Source: Neckera pumila
Lineage: Eukaryota; Streptophyta; Bryopsida; Hypnales; Neckeraceae
Length of the DNA stretch: 64,000 nt
Direction of reading: 5' to 3'
Assembly: GCA_963969595.1 (NCBI GenBank)
Contig: OZ018411.1
Span: 5,272,501-5,336,500 of the forward strand
Shown here: positions 1 to 12,854 of the stretch, piece by piece
How positions within the stretch are numbered: the stretch's first letter is position 1
Layout of the letters: the number at the start of each line of letters is the position of its first letter
Program-made: the position numbers and the translations under genes
Notes under the pieces: model-generated
What the model was told of the DNA's origin: nothing
What the model saw: the letters and a program-made list of their open reading frames with translations, nothing else
The model's database searches: none

Positions 1-47
1 ACTCTAGACAAAAGTTCAAAAAATGAGTATAATTCTCAAGAATTGCA

Positions 48-976
48 TTAACCCCTAAAAGCCCGTTGTCCCTTCATGAGACAAATGCGTTTTCGGGTAG
101 GTACCTACGGGCTGAAATTTTCTCCTGATTTTTTGAAACTTTTTTGGAAGGTAGAAAAACTGATTAGCTTCATGGGAATATAAGTTTTTTCACAATCGGT
201 GCCCAGGAACAAAAGTTATGACCAAATAAGCTCAAAACAGGGGACGGTGGGCAGCAAAAAAAGTTTGCACTTTTTTTTCTTTTTTTTAAGTATTTTTTTC
301 TCATAGATTATATTTTTTTCTATCTTAAAAGTTTTGATTCATTTCATTTGGATTTGTTATGAGAAAGTTATGGACATTCTTGTTTTTTGGGCAATTAGAG
401 CATCGTTTTGAAAAAATTAACTTGTAGGATTCATTTTTGAATGCAATTTTTCAAATTTTTCAAATTTTTTTTTGCATGGTTAAGTTTACTTGCTAGAACA
501 ATCTGACCATTGGGATTAGTGCATTTTAATTCCATCTAAAATATATGAATATTTTAGATTTTCCTTCTATCTCGTACCTACTTCTACTTAACAATTTTTT
601 CAATAATGAAAATTAAGTTTTTTTGAATTTTTTTTTTTTTTGGGTAAATTGTCAACTCAGTTCTCCACTATAAACATGTAAATCTCAAAACTTTGTAATG
701 TAAAAATTTTAAGTTAAAAATGGTCACAATCAAAAAATCCAGACCCACAATGTGCTGAAAATTTTGTTTTTTTTCACTTTAAACGTAGATATCTTGCAAT
801 TTGTGCAGTCAAAAATTCTGAAACTTTTTCCACACATTCTCATACTAGTTAAGGTGTAAGATCCTACAATTATATGTGCAAAGAAAACATTTTTAATTTT
901 TTTTCACTCTTTGCTAAAAAATGGCAGTTTGGGGTGTTTTTTGGCAGAAAAAAGGCCTTGAGCCTTTAGGGGTTAA
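48..976 (+). mobile_element. TTAA-flanked element, family A, copy A1 (~929 bp)
   Basis: The left end reads TTAACCCCTAAAAGCCC and the right end is its approximate inverse, CTTTAGGGGTTAA. The interior is AT-rich with no coding frame. It matches the reverse complement of the element at 49893-50822 across the whole length, including the internal GGTACCTACGGGCTGAAATTT segment near 110. It is therefore a full-length non-autonomous (MITE-like) copy. Classification as piggyBac-like rests only on the TTAA/CCC ends. Confidence 0.75.
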
Positions 977-1838
977 TAGGATTCTATCCAAAAATGCACC
1001 CCCCCCCCATTTTGGTCAATGAAAGACTTTAGGGATTAAGGTTTATATTTATAGTAGGCCTACTGTGTATGTTAAAAAATTTCTAAAAATAAATACATAT
1101 CCATAAATGAATGTGCGTTTAATGCTTTTGAAATGAGAAATTAAAGAATTGAATATTATAATTGCTTAAAGACTACTATTAGCAATAGTTTCTGTTGTAT
1201 ATGTATATGAGGCATGCATTTGTATTAAAAAGTAGTTTCTTTAAAATTATATACTTTAGCCTATTATGTTTTCTACATTTGTATACTTATTCATGGTTTC
1301 CTTGCCCAAAAAATTGTACATAGGGATATTTATCATTGGATGAATCACACACATGTTAGTAGCAATTATAATGAAGAATGCAATGCTTGAAATACACAAA
1401 TATTACAGGATTTAGTAGGAGAAATTTTCAATAAGGATATTGTATGGTTATAAAATTATATGATATTATAAATTTTTCCAACATATAGAGTTTACAACGT
1501 GTTTATCACTTCCCTTTCTTTTCATATAAAGAAAATGATTGGATAGGTTTTTAATTTCTTTCCCCTCACAAAGACCAAATACACATATAGATACATCCAA
1601 ATTTTATTATATACTCATATAACATTGTTGATATTGAACACGAAATTGTTGCAACAATTTTGTTTCTCCAACTACATAAATTATGATAGACTACCGTGGA
1701 CACTTCCAACCTAAGGTTTGTGCACTTAGAGTTACATCCCAAAATATTTAGAGGGCATTCACTTTTAAACAATTTTGGTTCGTATGCTAAATTTAGCAAC
1801 AATCAATAACATTGCTAAGAAATTGTTCACTTTTGGAC
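977..1838. other. AT-rich spacer, no gene seen
   Basis: No coding frame of useful length and no repeat shared with the rest of the window was seen here. It separates elements A1 and B1. Confidence 0.5.
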
Positions 1839-2718
1839 TTAACCTCTAAAGGATCAGACGGCGTTTTTTATGGTGAGCGATTTTGGATAGCTTACTATGA
1901 GTGGAAATTTTATTTTATTTCTTTGAAATCTTCACACAACATGTGCCTGAGGAGTATATTCAAGGCAAGATAATTATCATAACTTTTTAGTATATGGAAA
2001 AAATTTATTGTATGATATGTAATTTTCATTTCTCAGTGGGCAGCTCAAAAAATTCTTAAAAAATCATTTTTTAAAGAAATCAAAATTTGAAATTGGTATT
2101 TTAGATTTATGTATAATTATGTGGAAAGTCTTGAATCATTCCATTTTGATTGATGAGATGAAAGTTATGAGGAGTTTTAGTTTGCGGGCAGTTATAGAAT
2201 TTCCACTTTGCTTTAAACTTTGAAGCCTATATTTAACTCAATTTTCAATATTTTTGAAAAATATTAAAAACTTTGGGTGTAGATTGTTTATTACAACATT
2301 AAAACCATTGAAATGATCATTTTTCGATACCATAAATATATTCTTAATAACTTAATATTTTGAATCATTCTTTACTTTCAAGCATGTAGCCAACTTGCCT
2401 TGAAGAATAAATCCATAGAATTACCATCATTTGGGACATTTTCTCAATACAAATCTAACCTTGTGAAGTGCAGTTACTCGATTTTTCTCAAGGCCCAATA
2501 AAAGGACTTTTGTCAATTCAAACGCTAATATCTTGCAATATACAAAGTGGAAACTTCTAAAAAATTTTCCACATCTTCTCAAACTAACGTACTACAAGAT
2601 CATATAGGTACATGTGTCCCAAGATGTTTTTTATTTCCTAAAATTTGGTACTTGAACTAGAAATGGCAGTTTTGGAGCGTTTTTGATGAAAACATAATAA
2701 AAACCCTTTAGGGATTAA
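1839..2718 (+). mobile_element. TTAA-flanked element, family B, copy B1 (~880 bp)
   Basis: It starts TTAACCTCTAAAGGATC and ends CCCTTTAGGGATTAA. The interior matches copies at 27536-28463 and 36127-37072 in the same orientation. Shared segments include one resembling TTGATTGATGAGATGAAAGTTATGA and a right-hand segment reading roughly GAAATGGCAGTTTTGGAG. It is non-coding. Family A shares the right-hand segment and the ends, so A and B look like sister families. Confidence 0.7.
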
Positions 2719-4300
2719 TATCGTTAACTTTCAATACATGATTTTCTCTAGCTACAAGCTAATGGGAATGAGCTAATGGGAATGTTAGGAAGAAAATGGG
2801 ACGATTAGACAAGTTTTCTAGCTTTTTTTTGGATTAATTTTTGAAATCTCCCGAAGTTGTATACTTGTATAATTCTATGTACCCAAATAATGCTCTTATT
2901 CATTTGTGTACAAACTTCCTTAAAACTTAAGAAAATGAAATAAAAATTGGAGCCACTCCGAGCAAAACTAAGTTAGCTGCTAAGTGCTAGCCCTTCCAGT
3001 TCAGCTTACTAACTAACTAACTAGCCTTGAATTATTGCATGTGTCCAGTCCTGTCCATTGAATTTCCAGTTGAGATTGCCTGTAGCCCTGTAACCTATGT
3101 CCCTCCTGGCGTCTCCTGGGCTTCCTGGGTTCAGTGGGTTGAGATTGTACGTTACCAGATTCCAGAGTCTGCTGCTGCTGCTGCTGCTGTCCTGTCCTGA
3201 AACGGCAGTTACAAACAGACCAAACTGCCTGACTTAGTGATTGATTGATTGCTCATGAATTGACCAGAAACTGACTCGAATGAAGCTGAAGAAGCATTCG
3301 ACAACTTACGGAAGCAACGGATGGAAGCCAGAGCTAGATCCGAACACTCCTCGGTCACAACCTTCCTTCCAAGGTAAGGGTCTAAGGGATTGTGCCTCGC
3401 AATTGAGGCAGCACAGAACTCACTCCAACGTATCTGAGGCCGGCCTGGATTAAGAAAGAAGGACGTCTTGTAGTTGGGTAAGGTACTGGACACGCACCTA
3501 ATTCTCTTTTTCATCCCGTACGACGTCTGCCTACGAGGTATACCCATATGTGCGCTCTTCTTTTATCCCCCAATTAAATCCTTATAAACTACGGAGGAGT
3601 AGTTTCCTAGTTGAATTTGAATTTGCGATAGTTAGATCAAAGTCTTCCTTTTCTCCAAGGTTAGTACATTAATAGCCTATGTGTCATTGGATTAACTTCT
3701 AGGAATTCCATGTGGGTTCTTAGGTGAACAGACTTCTCACATACCCTAAACCATATCATCCAAATGGTGGGAGACTTTCTCTCTCTCACTCTACTTAAGC
3801 CTTGAATAGAAGGGACATAATCATGATTGAATGGACGCATAGTAAGGTATAATAGAGTAGTGACAAGTTTGTATTCATGCTCAGCCAGGTCCAAATACAC
3901 ATGGCACAATTCCACTATGAATCATTATTGCACCTCCTACATTGATGTTTCAAAAGCTGCAAAGATGGTCTTGAAGTTGGGCTGTATGGTCACTATGGTG
4001 CCATATTAGAGTGCAACAAGAGTTAGGTGTTAAATGGAATCCAAACAAAAAATGCTAGTTGTTGAGTTATCACTCCAACAATGTATGATGTCTTGCCATA
4101 TACGTAATTCGTATCTAAGAGTCCAATACGGCAGTATATGTACAGTTCCCCACAGCCCTTTGAGTAGCCAATCCCCAAATGAGGGAAGATTCTGGCCAAG
4201 AAAAATTGGACTGGACTGCAATGTCCTTCGCTCCAGAGTCAATAAAATGGAACAGAAAATGAACCCTGGCAGTCTGGCACTCATATGATACTGTTCTTTA
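2719..4300. other. Intergenic stretch, no recognised gene
   Basis: Short frames exist on the minus strand (3209-3547, 3661-3915, 4030-4344), but none shows a family I recognise and they do not join through convincing splice sites. Base composition rises from about 3000 onward. A (CTG)n microsatellite lies at about 3170-3189. An old, degraded retroelement is possible but not shown. Confidence 0.4.
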
Positions 4301-4399
4301 CCAGACACACTCCAAGTGAAGAGTCCCAGACTGCAAGTCTTCAAGCTCTGGCACGTAAATTACATGATTACATCAGAGTTCCATGAAAAATTGAATGGT

Positions 4400-6658
4400 A
4401 CGGGTTCATTTGGTAGTAGGTGCGTGCAGGCCACCATTAATGGTGGGTCGGAGTACCTGGAACACGAGGAGCTGGTACACAGCTTTTATAACGTATCCCA
4501 AAGTCACCGCGGACGCGCGGCAGCGGCACTTTGCGAACTTGGTCAAAGTCCATCGTCGTCGTCGTCGTCGACTCGTCGTCCTCGCTTGCGCTTCACCACT
4601 GTAGCTTTGGTTTGGAGATGACGACGAGTCGGGGATGGGAAATTGGGAATGGTGGGACTCACACTCTGCCAGCGCCTTCCTGCTCCTGCTGGCTGCAGGC
4701 GGCTCCGACTTGTCGTTGCTCTATCTGTGAGGTCGCCTCAATTATCAACCCTTTTGCACAGTCCCCGTTGCACCTCGTCTACGCTCTTTCCTCGCCTACC
4801 TGTCGCCATTTTGGTCCACCATCGCCGGCCGGCCGTTTTCAAAAGCCGTGCAAGCGCTGTTCATCTCCACGGACAAGACTGCTTCTATGAAGTGATCCTT
4901 CCATGCGTGAGCCGATCGAGTGCTAGAGGACTCCTGGTTCTCTGGATTGATCTTGCTCGAAGGATTGTCTGGCGATGATAGTGCGATTGGACTTGTGGGG
5001 TTTGAGTGATCTGCAATTCGGCTAATGGTCGGTAATTCGTGCGTGTCGATTGTCATTCAAGTGATGCAGCACGAAGAATTCGGCTCTGGGCAGCAATAGT
5101 ACGTATTTCAGTGTCATCCTCAATCCGCCTCCTTTTGTCATGTTCTTCCGCTTCGATGTTCGATATAGGTGCTGTTTATGCCGTCGTTTAGAAGTGATGT
5201 ATTTGCTAATCACCCGCAATTAGGGGAGAGGAACTACAGTAATGAGAATCGATTGAAAAGCTTGCTTAACCCAACAGATAGATCGTCGTAGAGGATCCTA
5301 AAAGGAATGACTATGACCTTACTAAGTGCCATTCCGAATAAAGTTTGCGATGCCATCTAAAAGTAGAGTGTCCTGATTTAGAACGAGGTGGGCCTGATTC
5401 CGCCTTTCGGATCTACAGACCAAGGCATTCGCGGAGGAGGACAAGTGGTTTCGTCGCGGATGGGCTGTGTCAGAAGAACAATTCGCATCTGGCTGTCAGT
5501 CGACTGCGCTTATTACTATTTAGATTGATGAACTCGCTCATTCCCGCCTCTCGCGCTGCCTGCTGAATTCTTTTCTTGCTGCGAAGAAACCCGCGCCTTT
5601 CTCTCTTTCGCTTTCGCTTCCTTGCTGGATCGTAGCACAGCGTAGATACCTCGTGCTTAGATTAGGTTGTTAAGATTCACAGGACCCGTGAAACCACGTC
5701 AGATCTACGGCACTAGTGCACCCAAGTGGGAGTCCGATTAGGTTCTAGGAATTCGCAGGGATTGCTCTTCTGTTTGTCTTGATATTTCAAACCCGGGATT
5801 CATACATGTACGATTGCCAGCGCTGGTGGACGAAGAGACTGAAATGAATTAGGGTGGCTTTAATAATTGTGAGTAATATTGCCGGTATCTTGGATTTTTC
5901 GTACAACGGGAGATTCGCCGGCGCTATAGCCCCCCTCTCTGCTTTTTTTCTGACACTACTGAGATAATCTTTACGTTGCAGAGAAGCTTAATCCTTTGCG
6001 ATGGAAATGGTGCACGAGGTTATGTGTGGAACTAGAGTGGAGTATGATTAGCTCCTGTTTCGCATTCCCGGCCTGATTGTCGACCATAAAATCCAGTGCA
6101 CGCCTATACTTCGTCTTGTGGTGAGTGAGTACCTCCACGAACTGCGTGACTGTTTCTATGCTTTCCTTTCTGTTGCGCACATGTGCACATGTTTGAAGTC
6201 ACGGCGACTCTGACCTAAGAAAGAGGCTTTGTCTGAATTCGTCCGTATTATCTCAAAACTCTTTAATCTTACGACCTGGGATTTTTCACTATGACATAGT
6301 TTGAATGTGTGCTACAGTCAGTGAAAGGGTAATAAGTATTTAGAATGTCATTTTGGTGAGGGGTCGTAATAAAGAGGTTTGAGTGTAGATTGGATTGGAG
6401 ACGTGATCGAAACTGTGGCGAAAGAATCGAAACATTTAGGGAATGTTCTTGAAGGTTGTAGGGAAAAACTTAGGTCTCTCGTCATGTGCAAATACCACGG
6501 CACGCACATTCAAGGCTAGCGCGGTGACGCAAGCTTATCCGTAGCTTCGTATGGATTTTGGGTTATTTTTATTTTTAGTATTTTGACAAATGGAAGAGAA
6601 TTCATTGCGAAAAAACTGATCTTCATATGAATTTTGCAGAACAAAGCAGAGAATAATC
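4400..6658 (+). promoter_or_regulatory. Upstream region and probable 5' UTR intron of the DA1-like gene
   Basis: This stretch is richer in G+C than the flanks and has many CpG and CT tracts, including a (TCG)n run at about 4552-4575. A plausible 3' splice site (ATTTTGCAG, ending 6639) lies 19 bp before the start codon at 6659, which suggests a leader exon ending upstream and a 5' UTR intron. The leader donor and the transcription start cannot be fixed from sequence alone. Short frames at 4316-4978 are not conserved-looking. Confidence 0.35.
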
Positions 6659-9600
6659 ATGAGGTGGTTGGAGAGATTTCTTGGACCTGCGGACCATCGT
6701 CGATACGGCGATAATGAATACTATGAGTACCCACAAAACGGAGTTTACTTGCAGGAGACTTTCAGCAGTTGGGAAGGCGGCCCAGACGAGCTTCGTTCTT
6801 GGCGAGGTCCCTCTATCTTCGAGGTACCGATACCTGCTGTCTTACGACTTTAACCAAATTTGGCCTCACGTACTTTTAGCGACTCCGAGCAGATCATATG
6901 GAGACTTTCTTTTTCAATTTTACGTAATTTTTGACCACCCACGCAATGTTCTGGTGATAAAAAATGTGTCCTTTCTGAACGATAGATTTCACCATATGAT
7001 CAATCAAATTGGTAATTTTAAAATCTTGATCTTTAGTGGTCAATCAACTTCTGCAGGAGCAAGAATTGGGCCTCAGGTTTTTAGAATGGTTTAGCGCTTT
7101 TTTGATAGTTTTTTTTTGGATCAACACATTCATTGATAATTTTTTTATGAAAAAATTACCCTTTCTGAAATAGGTTATCACAATGAGTCAGTCATTCCAA
7201 AATCATGACTCTAGGGTTCTGCAGGGGTTAGTACTGGTTGGCGTAGGAATTATCTGATTTTTTTGTGGAAACTCTAATAGAATTGTGAACGTGACCCATT
7301 CAACAGGATCCCTACGCCGATGTGTATCAGTCCACGTATCCAAGCCGGAGAAGTTTCCAACATCGAGAGACTAGCCCCTCTTACCAGGATGAGCCTCAGG
7401 GGTGGTCACGTGACACCAGCAAGTATGTCAGCCAGTATGGTGGAACGACTGAGATTTACAATCCTTCTGGTGGGAGGTTCAGAGAATCTGGCTATGGCTT
7501 GAATTTGGAGCCCCCGGCCTATGGTGACAGTAAGAATCTTCCTCTTTTGGGCTTTGGCAATGCTCTTCCTGTAGTATCCGAGCAGAATAGAGCAAACAAT
7601 CTTACATGTCATTATGTTTGGACTATTTCTGCTTCGAGTTTGTGACAAATTGCACAGGTTGAAGCAGCAATCTCGAGAGAAACAAGAAATCCTACACCTT
7701 GATTGGTTCAAAATTCATTTTTAGTTTGCTTTACATTGTCTTGTTCAATATCGACTTTCATTAGTCCAAGTAATAAGAATGAGCATAAGAGGTGGTGCTA
7801 ACATGCTCCTATCTGGCAAGGTGTCAAACTACCTTTTTGAGTTGGATTAGACACAGTTTGTTGCCTCAAAAGTGTAATAAATGTATTGGATTATTTTTAG
7901 CCAGTTTTGCAAATGATATTGGTTTGACATTGTTCCTTCGACCTGTGAAATCTGCAATCCCTGAGAGCTCTGGTTTGACTTGGTACATTACAAAGTCTGA
8001 CACTTGCATTAACACGGGTGATCATTTAGGAAGGTACAAGACTGCTGAAGACTACGATAAGAGAAGTGAGGACTTAGCAAGGACCATGCAAGACACTTTG
8101 AACCTTCGGTATCCAGATTCATATGGCACCCCCACTGTGGCTCCCCCCGCGAGTTCGTTGGTGACTCCGTCAAAAGGGTACGCGTTTCTTTTCATGAATG
8201 GTGTCATGATTATCTGCCCATTGGCTACACTTTTACCTGAAATTTTAGTCTTACAAGGACCAATTTGATTGATCATATTGTGAATTATATGAATCATACA
8301 GGGTCAAATTGTAAAAGTGAAGAACATTGCACGTACGTGGTAAAAATAAATAAAAATTGAACTAAAGACACATTCAAAGATTATAAAATCAGGATAGGCC
8401 CAATTTGGCCTCTTAGTCCTTCAGGGCTCGACAATGGACAAGGCTATCTATGCAACGGATGTTTTGAGTACTATCGCCCAATGAACTTGTGATACTTGAA
8501 ACCTTGCTATTCTATAGATCTTAAAAGCTGAGCTGACAATTGCTGGAACGCAGGTCAGTAGGATTATCGACATGTGCTGGTTGCCATCGCACGCTTGGGT
8601 TCGGAAGGTTTCTGTCATGTGTCAACCAAAACTGGCACCCCGATTGCTTCCGCTGCCGGTATTGCCAACAGTCGATCGTAGAGAAGGAGGTATTTGACAC
8701 CATTTCAAACCGTTTTCTCCAATTTTTTTACTTGCCAACAGAACGCTCTTCCTTTTGAGACATGATTTGAATGCATGGTATGACTTCAGAAGAACGCAGT
8801 ACCTGTGTAAAACTGGATTCTGATGTGTCAAATTTTGCTCTGCAGCTCTCTGTGCATGGAAGTGACCCCTATCACCGAGCCTGCTACAAGAAACTTTTTC
8901 ATCCCAAGTGCGAGATCTGCTACAATCATGTGAGGTCATCTTTACCATTGTGACTTAGTGCGATCATGCTACCAATGCTGACCGTTATCATTTAATTTTT
9001 TTATTAAATGAATTCATCTTTCTTGAACCAATTCGCAGTCAATTTACGTCTGCAAAGAATGATATTGACATGATCTCATAGATGTCGTAATGGAATGTGA
9101 CTGCAGATACCTTTAAATGCTCGAGGGCAGATAGAGTATCGTTCACACCCTTTTTGGAACCAGAGGTACTGTCCATCACATGAAAGAGATGGAAGTCGAT
9201 GCTGCTGCAGTTGTGATCGCATTGAGGTATTTTTGGGGATCATACTTCTTAGTTTCAGTCTGGGATCTCTGCGGTCAATAATCATATTACAGGGTTCCAC
9301 ACCCTTCTCCCTTGCAATCATCCAACTCAGTAACCATGCAGGGGTGTTGGATCGTCCTTGATGTTATACATAATACTAGACTGCTTGAAAACTCCAATGC
9401 AATGAATCACTCAGCAGCTTGATTGCTTTCGAGTAATCTCTCTAATGGAGCATTATATTGAGCCTGCAGCCTATGGATCAACGGTATAAAAGCTTGGTAG
9501 ATGGTAGAAAGGTGTGCTCGGATTGCATGGAGTCCGCTATCATGACAACGAAGAATTGCCAGCCACTCTACCGCGACATATTAAAATTTTACAGAGTCAA

Positions 9601-11286
9601 TCTTGGCATGCCCATCGAACAAGAAGTTCCTATGCTTCTGGTGGAGCGGGAGGCCCTCAACAATGCTCGTGAAGTCGAAAAGGATGTGAGTCAATGGCAG
9701 ATTTGACGGATTCTATCATTTGCTCTCGTTTCTCAATTTCCACGCTTTACTTTTGTATCCCGATTGTATTTCATTTAATAAATATGATGGTCTAGACCTA
9801 AAACTTTCGTCAGGATTTACCCGACTGTGCATCTCGATTTCTTTTTCCAAACACTGGTGAATCTGTACTTATCATGTCATGTTATATGAATACAGGGTCA
9901 CACTCACGCCCCTGAAACTCGAGGTCTTTGTCTTTCTGAAGAGCAAATATTTCCTGTAAGTTGATTTTAAATTTGACTTCATTATATACTTCCTTTTTAT
10001 TGCGATACCTCTGGTGTATATATTTTTTCTTTGATAATTCTTCGATGTTTGAAATAGGTTTTCGATCCAGAGGGTCGTGGTGGCTACCATGAATCAGAAG
10101 TGAGAAATGTAACACGCCGTTGCGAGGTCACAGCCATTCTTGTTCTTTTCGGGTTACCTAGGTGTGCTTGGTCCTCCCTTCGAAACCTGTGCTCAAATGC
10201 TTTGTTGTATGCTTCATAGGAAAGCTTCCTTATGATAACAAAGAAACAACGTTTCTTTTCGTTTCCTACAAAAATATTCTCACAATCATAACACTTGATG
10301 AAATCATTCCAGCTGATATTTTGTGCTAAATCAATTGTGTACAAAATAAGGCAGTTTCAGCATTATTTAGTCAGTCCTGTTAAATCTGCGTTATCATAAT
10401 ACATTTGAATACAAAATCTAAGCAGGTGGGTCCCTTGGTTGTGCAGGTTGTTAATAGGATCTATTCTAGCACACGAACTGATGCATGCATGGATTCGTCT
10501 GGATGGTAAGAGTATTCCTGTGTTGCATACATCGACGACCGTTCCGTTGTTTCCTTTTAAGTCTATCTAGTGTGTGGCACTTTATTTTGAGGAAGTTTTT
10601 GCCGCACCAATGATCTTGCATCCACCTACTCAGAATCTAATGGCTTGATAACTACAACTATTCACACAATTATGATTCAATGACAGGGAGGGCGCTTTCC
10701 TTATTTTGGGAACCCACATTCACTAGCTAGATGAGTGTAGTTGGACATAGTTCCCACTGGTCTAGAGCATTGTTGACCACCCACCCTATTCACTGGTTGG
10801 TAGTAACTACACTCGCCTATACTAGTTGGCTGATTTCCAGCGCTGTCATTCTTGAACTCAAAATTTTTGCCAGAGGAAGAAGATGTCAGAGAATGGGAAC
10901 ATCTTAGGTGTGCTTATTCTTCCTTGACTTGAAGTAGCAGACGTTAGCAAATTCATTCAAGACTGTTAAATTGCTGGTAGGAGGTTTCTGAGTCGTTCTT
11001 TTTGGCACATGCAGGAAGGTTTCCGAATCTGGAGAACGATATAGAGGAGGGTATTTGCCAAGTCATCGCTCATATGTGGTTGAAATCAAAGCTTGAAACC
11101 ATGGGAAGTTATGGTGGATCATCCTCCGTCAGCAAACGCCTGGGGGAGTTTTTCTTGCACCAAATTGAAACTGATGCGTCCCCAATCTATGGTGACGGAT
11201 TTAGAGCTGCTACCAAAGCCGTTTCTATCTATGGCCTCCCGAGAACTCTTCATCATATGAGGCAGACTGGCGAGATACTTCGTTAG
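6659..11286 (+). CDS. DA1-like: DA1-like LIM-domain ubiquitin-activated peptidase, 11 exons, 528 aa
   Basis: Exons with matching phases: 6659-6823, 7307-7529, 8030-8177, 8554-8689, 8846-8929, 9107-9226, 9470-9685, 9896-9955, 10058-10161, 10447-10505, 11015-11286; 1587 nt including TAG. The length is close to Arabidopsis DA1. The N-terminus MRWLERFLG resembles that of DA1. A complete LIM zinc domain is seen (C186, C189, H207, C210, C213, C216, H234, C237), followed by the conserved Cys-rich segment with CCCSCDR. The DA1 peptidase core carries the HExxH motif as HELMH at residues 428-432, with downstream EEG at 449-451 as the likely third zinc ligand. The C-terminal block YGDGFRA is also typical. 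In Arabidopsis, DA1 is a ubiquitin-activated metallopeptidase that limits organ growth. Only one degenerate UIM-like segment is visible (about 142-155, [14 protein letters not shown]). Several introns hold short repeats. Confidence 0.95.
6850..7230. repeat. MITE-like fragments inside intron 1 of the DA1-like gene
   Basis: The intron contains segments such as ATGATCAATCAAATTGGTAA (about 6996-7015) that recur near 16191-16210 in a fucosyltransferase intron and, less well, near 8265. Telltale ends such as GGGTTCTGCAGGGGTTAG (about 7213-7230) resemble the short TTAA-type elements elsewhere. Exact borders are unclear. Confidence 0.4.
10718..10832. repeat. Imperfect inverted repeat in the last DA1-like intron
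   Basis: CACTAGCTAGATGAGTGTAG near 10720 is approximately inverted as CTACACTCGCCTATACTAGT near 10810. The pair frames about 115 bp within intron 10 (10506-11014) and may be a small MITE. Part of the arm recurs near 39996-40012 in the F-box gene's first intron. Confidence 0.4.
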
Positions 11287-12528
11287 ACGAACCTTGTGAG
11301 GTCGTTCTTCACCCATGGCCATGAATATCCCTCATATATTCAGGTATAAATTGAGACCGCTCTTATTAATCGCGGTCTCACATAGATTAGGACTCTCCGT
11401 AGAGTGTAAAGTATCCTGGGATCAGGCAGGACTCCTTCTGATTGCGATGCTCCAGCCAGGCAATCCTGTGCTGCAATCGTAGATCAAGTGAGGAGGCAAA
11501 GTTCAGATGAGTCCATGTAAGGAACTTCCTCTCTTCCGCGTAATTTTGAACTCGCCTTTCCGTATCCTTTTCCATTTGAATGCCATTTAGCATGGTCTCT
11601 TCTAGTGCAGAGATTGTCTAGAAAAATGCTCAAAAAATGGGAGGCTCAAGAGCAATAGGGAACATAATTAATGACCAGTTGTTTTCCTCGTTAAAGAACT
11701 CCTCGTTAAGGATCTGTGGTTGTTGGTTGATCTGATTAGGCGTAAGCTAGGGACAACAATTATGGGTTTTAATTCCCTTCTGACTAGCCAATGCCCAGTT
11801 GCTTCGAACACCAGACGGGAGTGATTTTCGTGATGCAAGGTGATTCAGTACTTGTAATCTAATCATCATAGCCAGCCCTTAAATCCTGTCGCAGGTTATA
11901 GTATAGCATGTGCAGACGATGGTGAATTTTGATCTTTTCAAGGCAGGGAGTATAAAACATGTGGAGTTTTGTGTAGGGCAATCCTCTTCTCATCAGGATT
12001 TATTGCAAAAATGGTTTGACGAGGAGGGTGGAGGAGGAGGGCCATTCTTTTGCCACAAAATCCCGATGAGAAAGGGATTGCCCCACATAAACCACCTATG
12101 CGAAATGCAGAAACGAATGACAATTGAGTAGATGCTATGTAGATCATTTGTTAGAGCAGATGAAAAACTCGTAAACCCCTAAATACGATAGTTTCCCAGC
12201 TAGTTTTCGCCGCTAGCAGGACATTGCGAAAAACAATCTGAGGAAATGAGCGGAACATTTCCGGCGGTGGTTTACGGAATGTGCCATGGATTCTGTTTCA
12301 CTTTCATCACCTTGCAACACAGAAATTTGCTTCTGATGGTGTTAAAGCCATTCCATCAACGCTGTGAAAAATAGACTTTCCACGAAGCCACTGAAGCCAA
12401 ATGTACTGTACTGTACAGCACTGTCACAGGTAGTGAATGGTAGCATTTGTATCATACGTAGTACTATATTTTTTCATGTAAAAGTGATATTATCCTTAAA
12501 GAAGGATGGATGTAACAAGAAGTGCATG
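11287..12528. other. 3' flank of the DA1-like gene and spacer
   Basis: It should hold the 3' UTR and terminator of the DA1-like gene; no clear polyadenylation signal was singled out. Short frames at 11387-11593 and 11910-12147 are not recognised. A run of CTGTACTGTACAG-type palindromes lies near 12403-12420. Confidence 0.4.
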
Positions 12529-12675
12529 TTAAAACCTTGAAGGATGTGGTCCCATGACCAAGGTAATCACCAAAATGCTCCAATCATTGGACCAATAGGT
12601 GCATTCTTTGTTTCTATAATGAACAACGAAGCCACCCATTGATACTTTTGGTCCTCACTGTCCTTCAAGGGTTAA
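12529..12675 (+). mobile_element. Short TTAA-flanked MITE, family E, copy E1 (147 bp)
   Basis: The left end TTAAAACCTTGAAGGATG and the right end GTCCTTCAAGGGTTAA are inverted. Internal ACCAATAGGTGCATTCTT recurs at 12715-12854 and in part at 49583 onward. Confidence 0.6.
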
Positions 12676-12714
12676 TATACCAAGTCGGTTTTCTAATGAA
12701 TCATATCATCCCCT

Positions 12715-12854
12715 TATTACTGAAAGGACGAGACCTATCACCAAGGTACTACGCCAAAAATGATCCAATTTATGAACCAATAGGTGCATTCTTCATTTCT
12801 ACAGTAATCTTGAAAGTCATCCATTCACCACTCTTTTGGTCTTAGCAGAGTTAA
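12715..12854 (+). mobile_element. Short TTAA-type MITE, family E, copy E2 (~140 bp)
   Basis: It has the same internal segments as E1, with ACCAATAGGTGCATTCTTC followed by an ATTTCTACAGTAAT segment. The right end is GAGTTAA; the left end is eroded. It lies almost end to end with E1. Confidence 0.55.
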
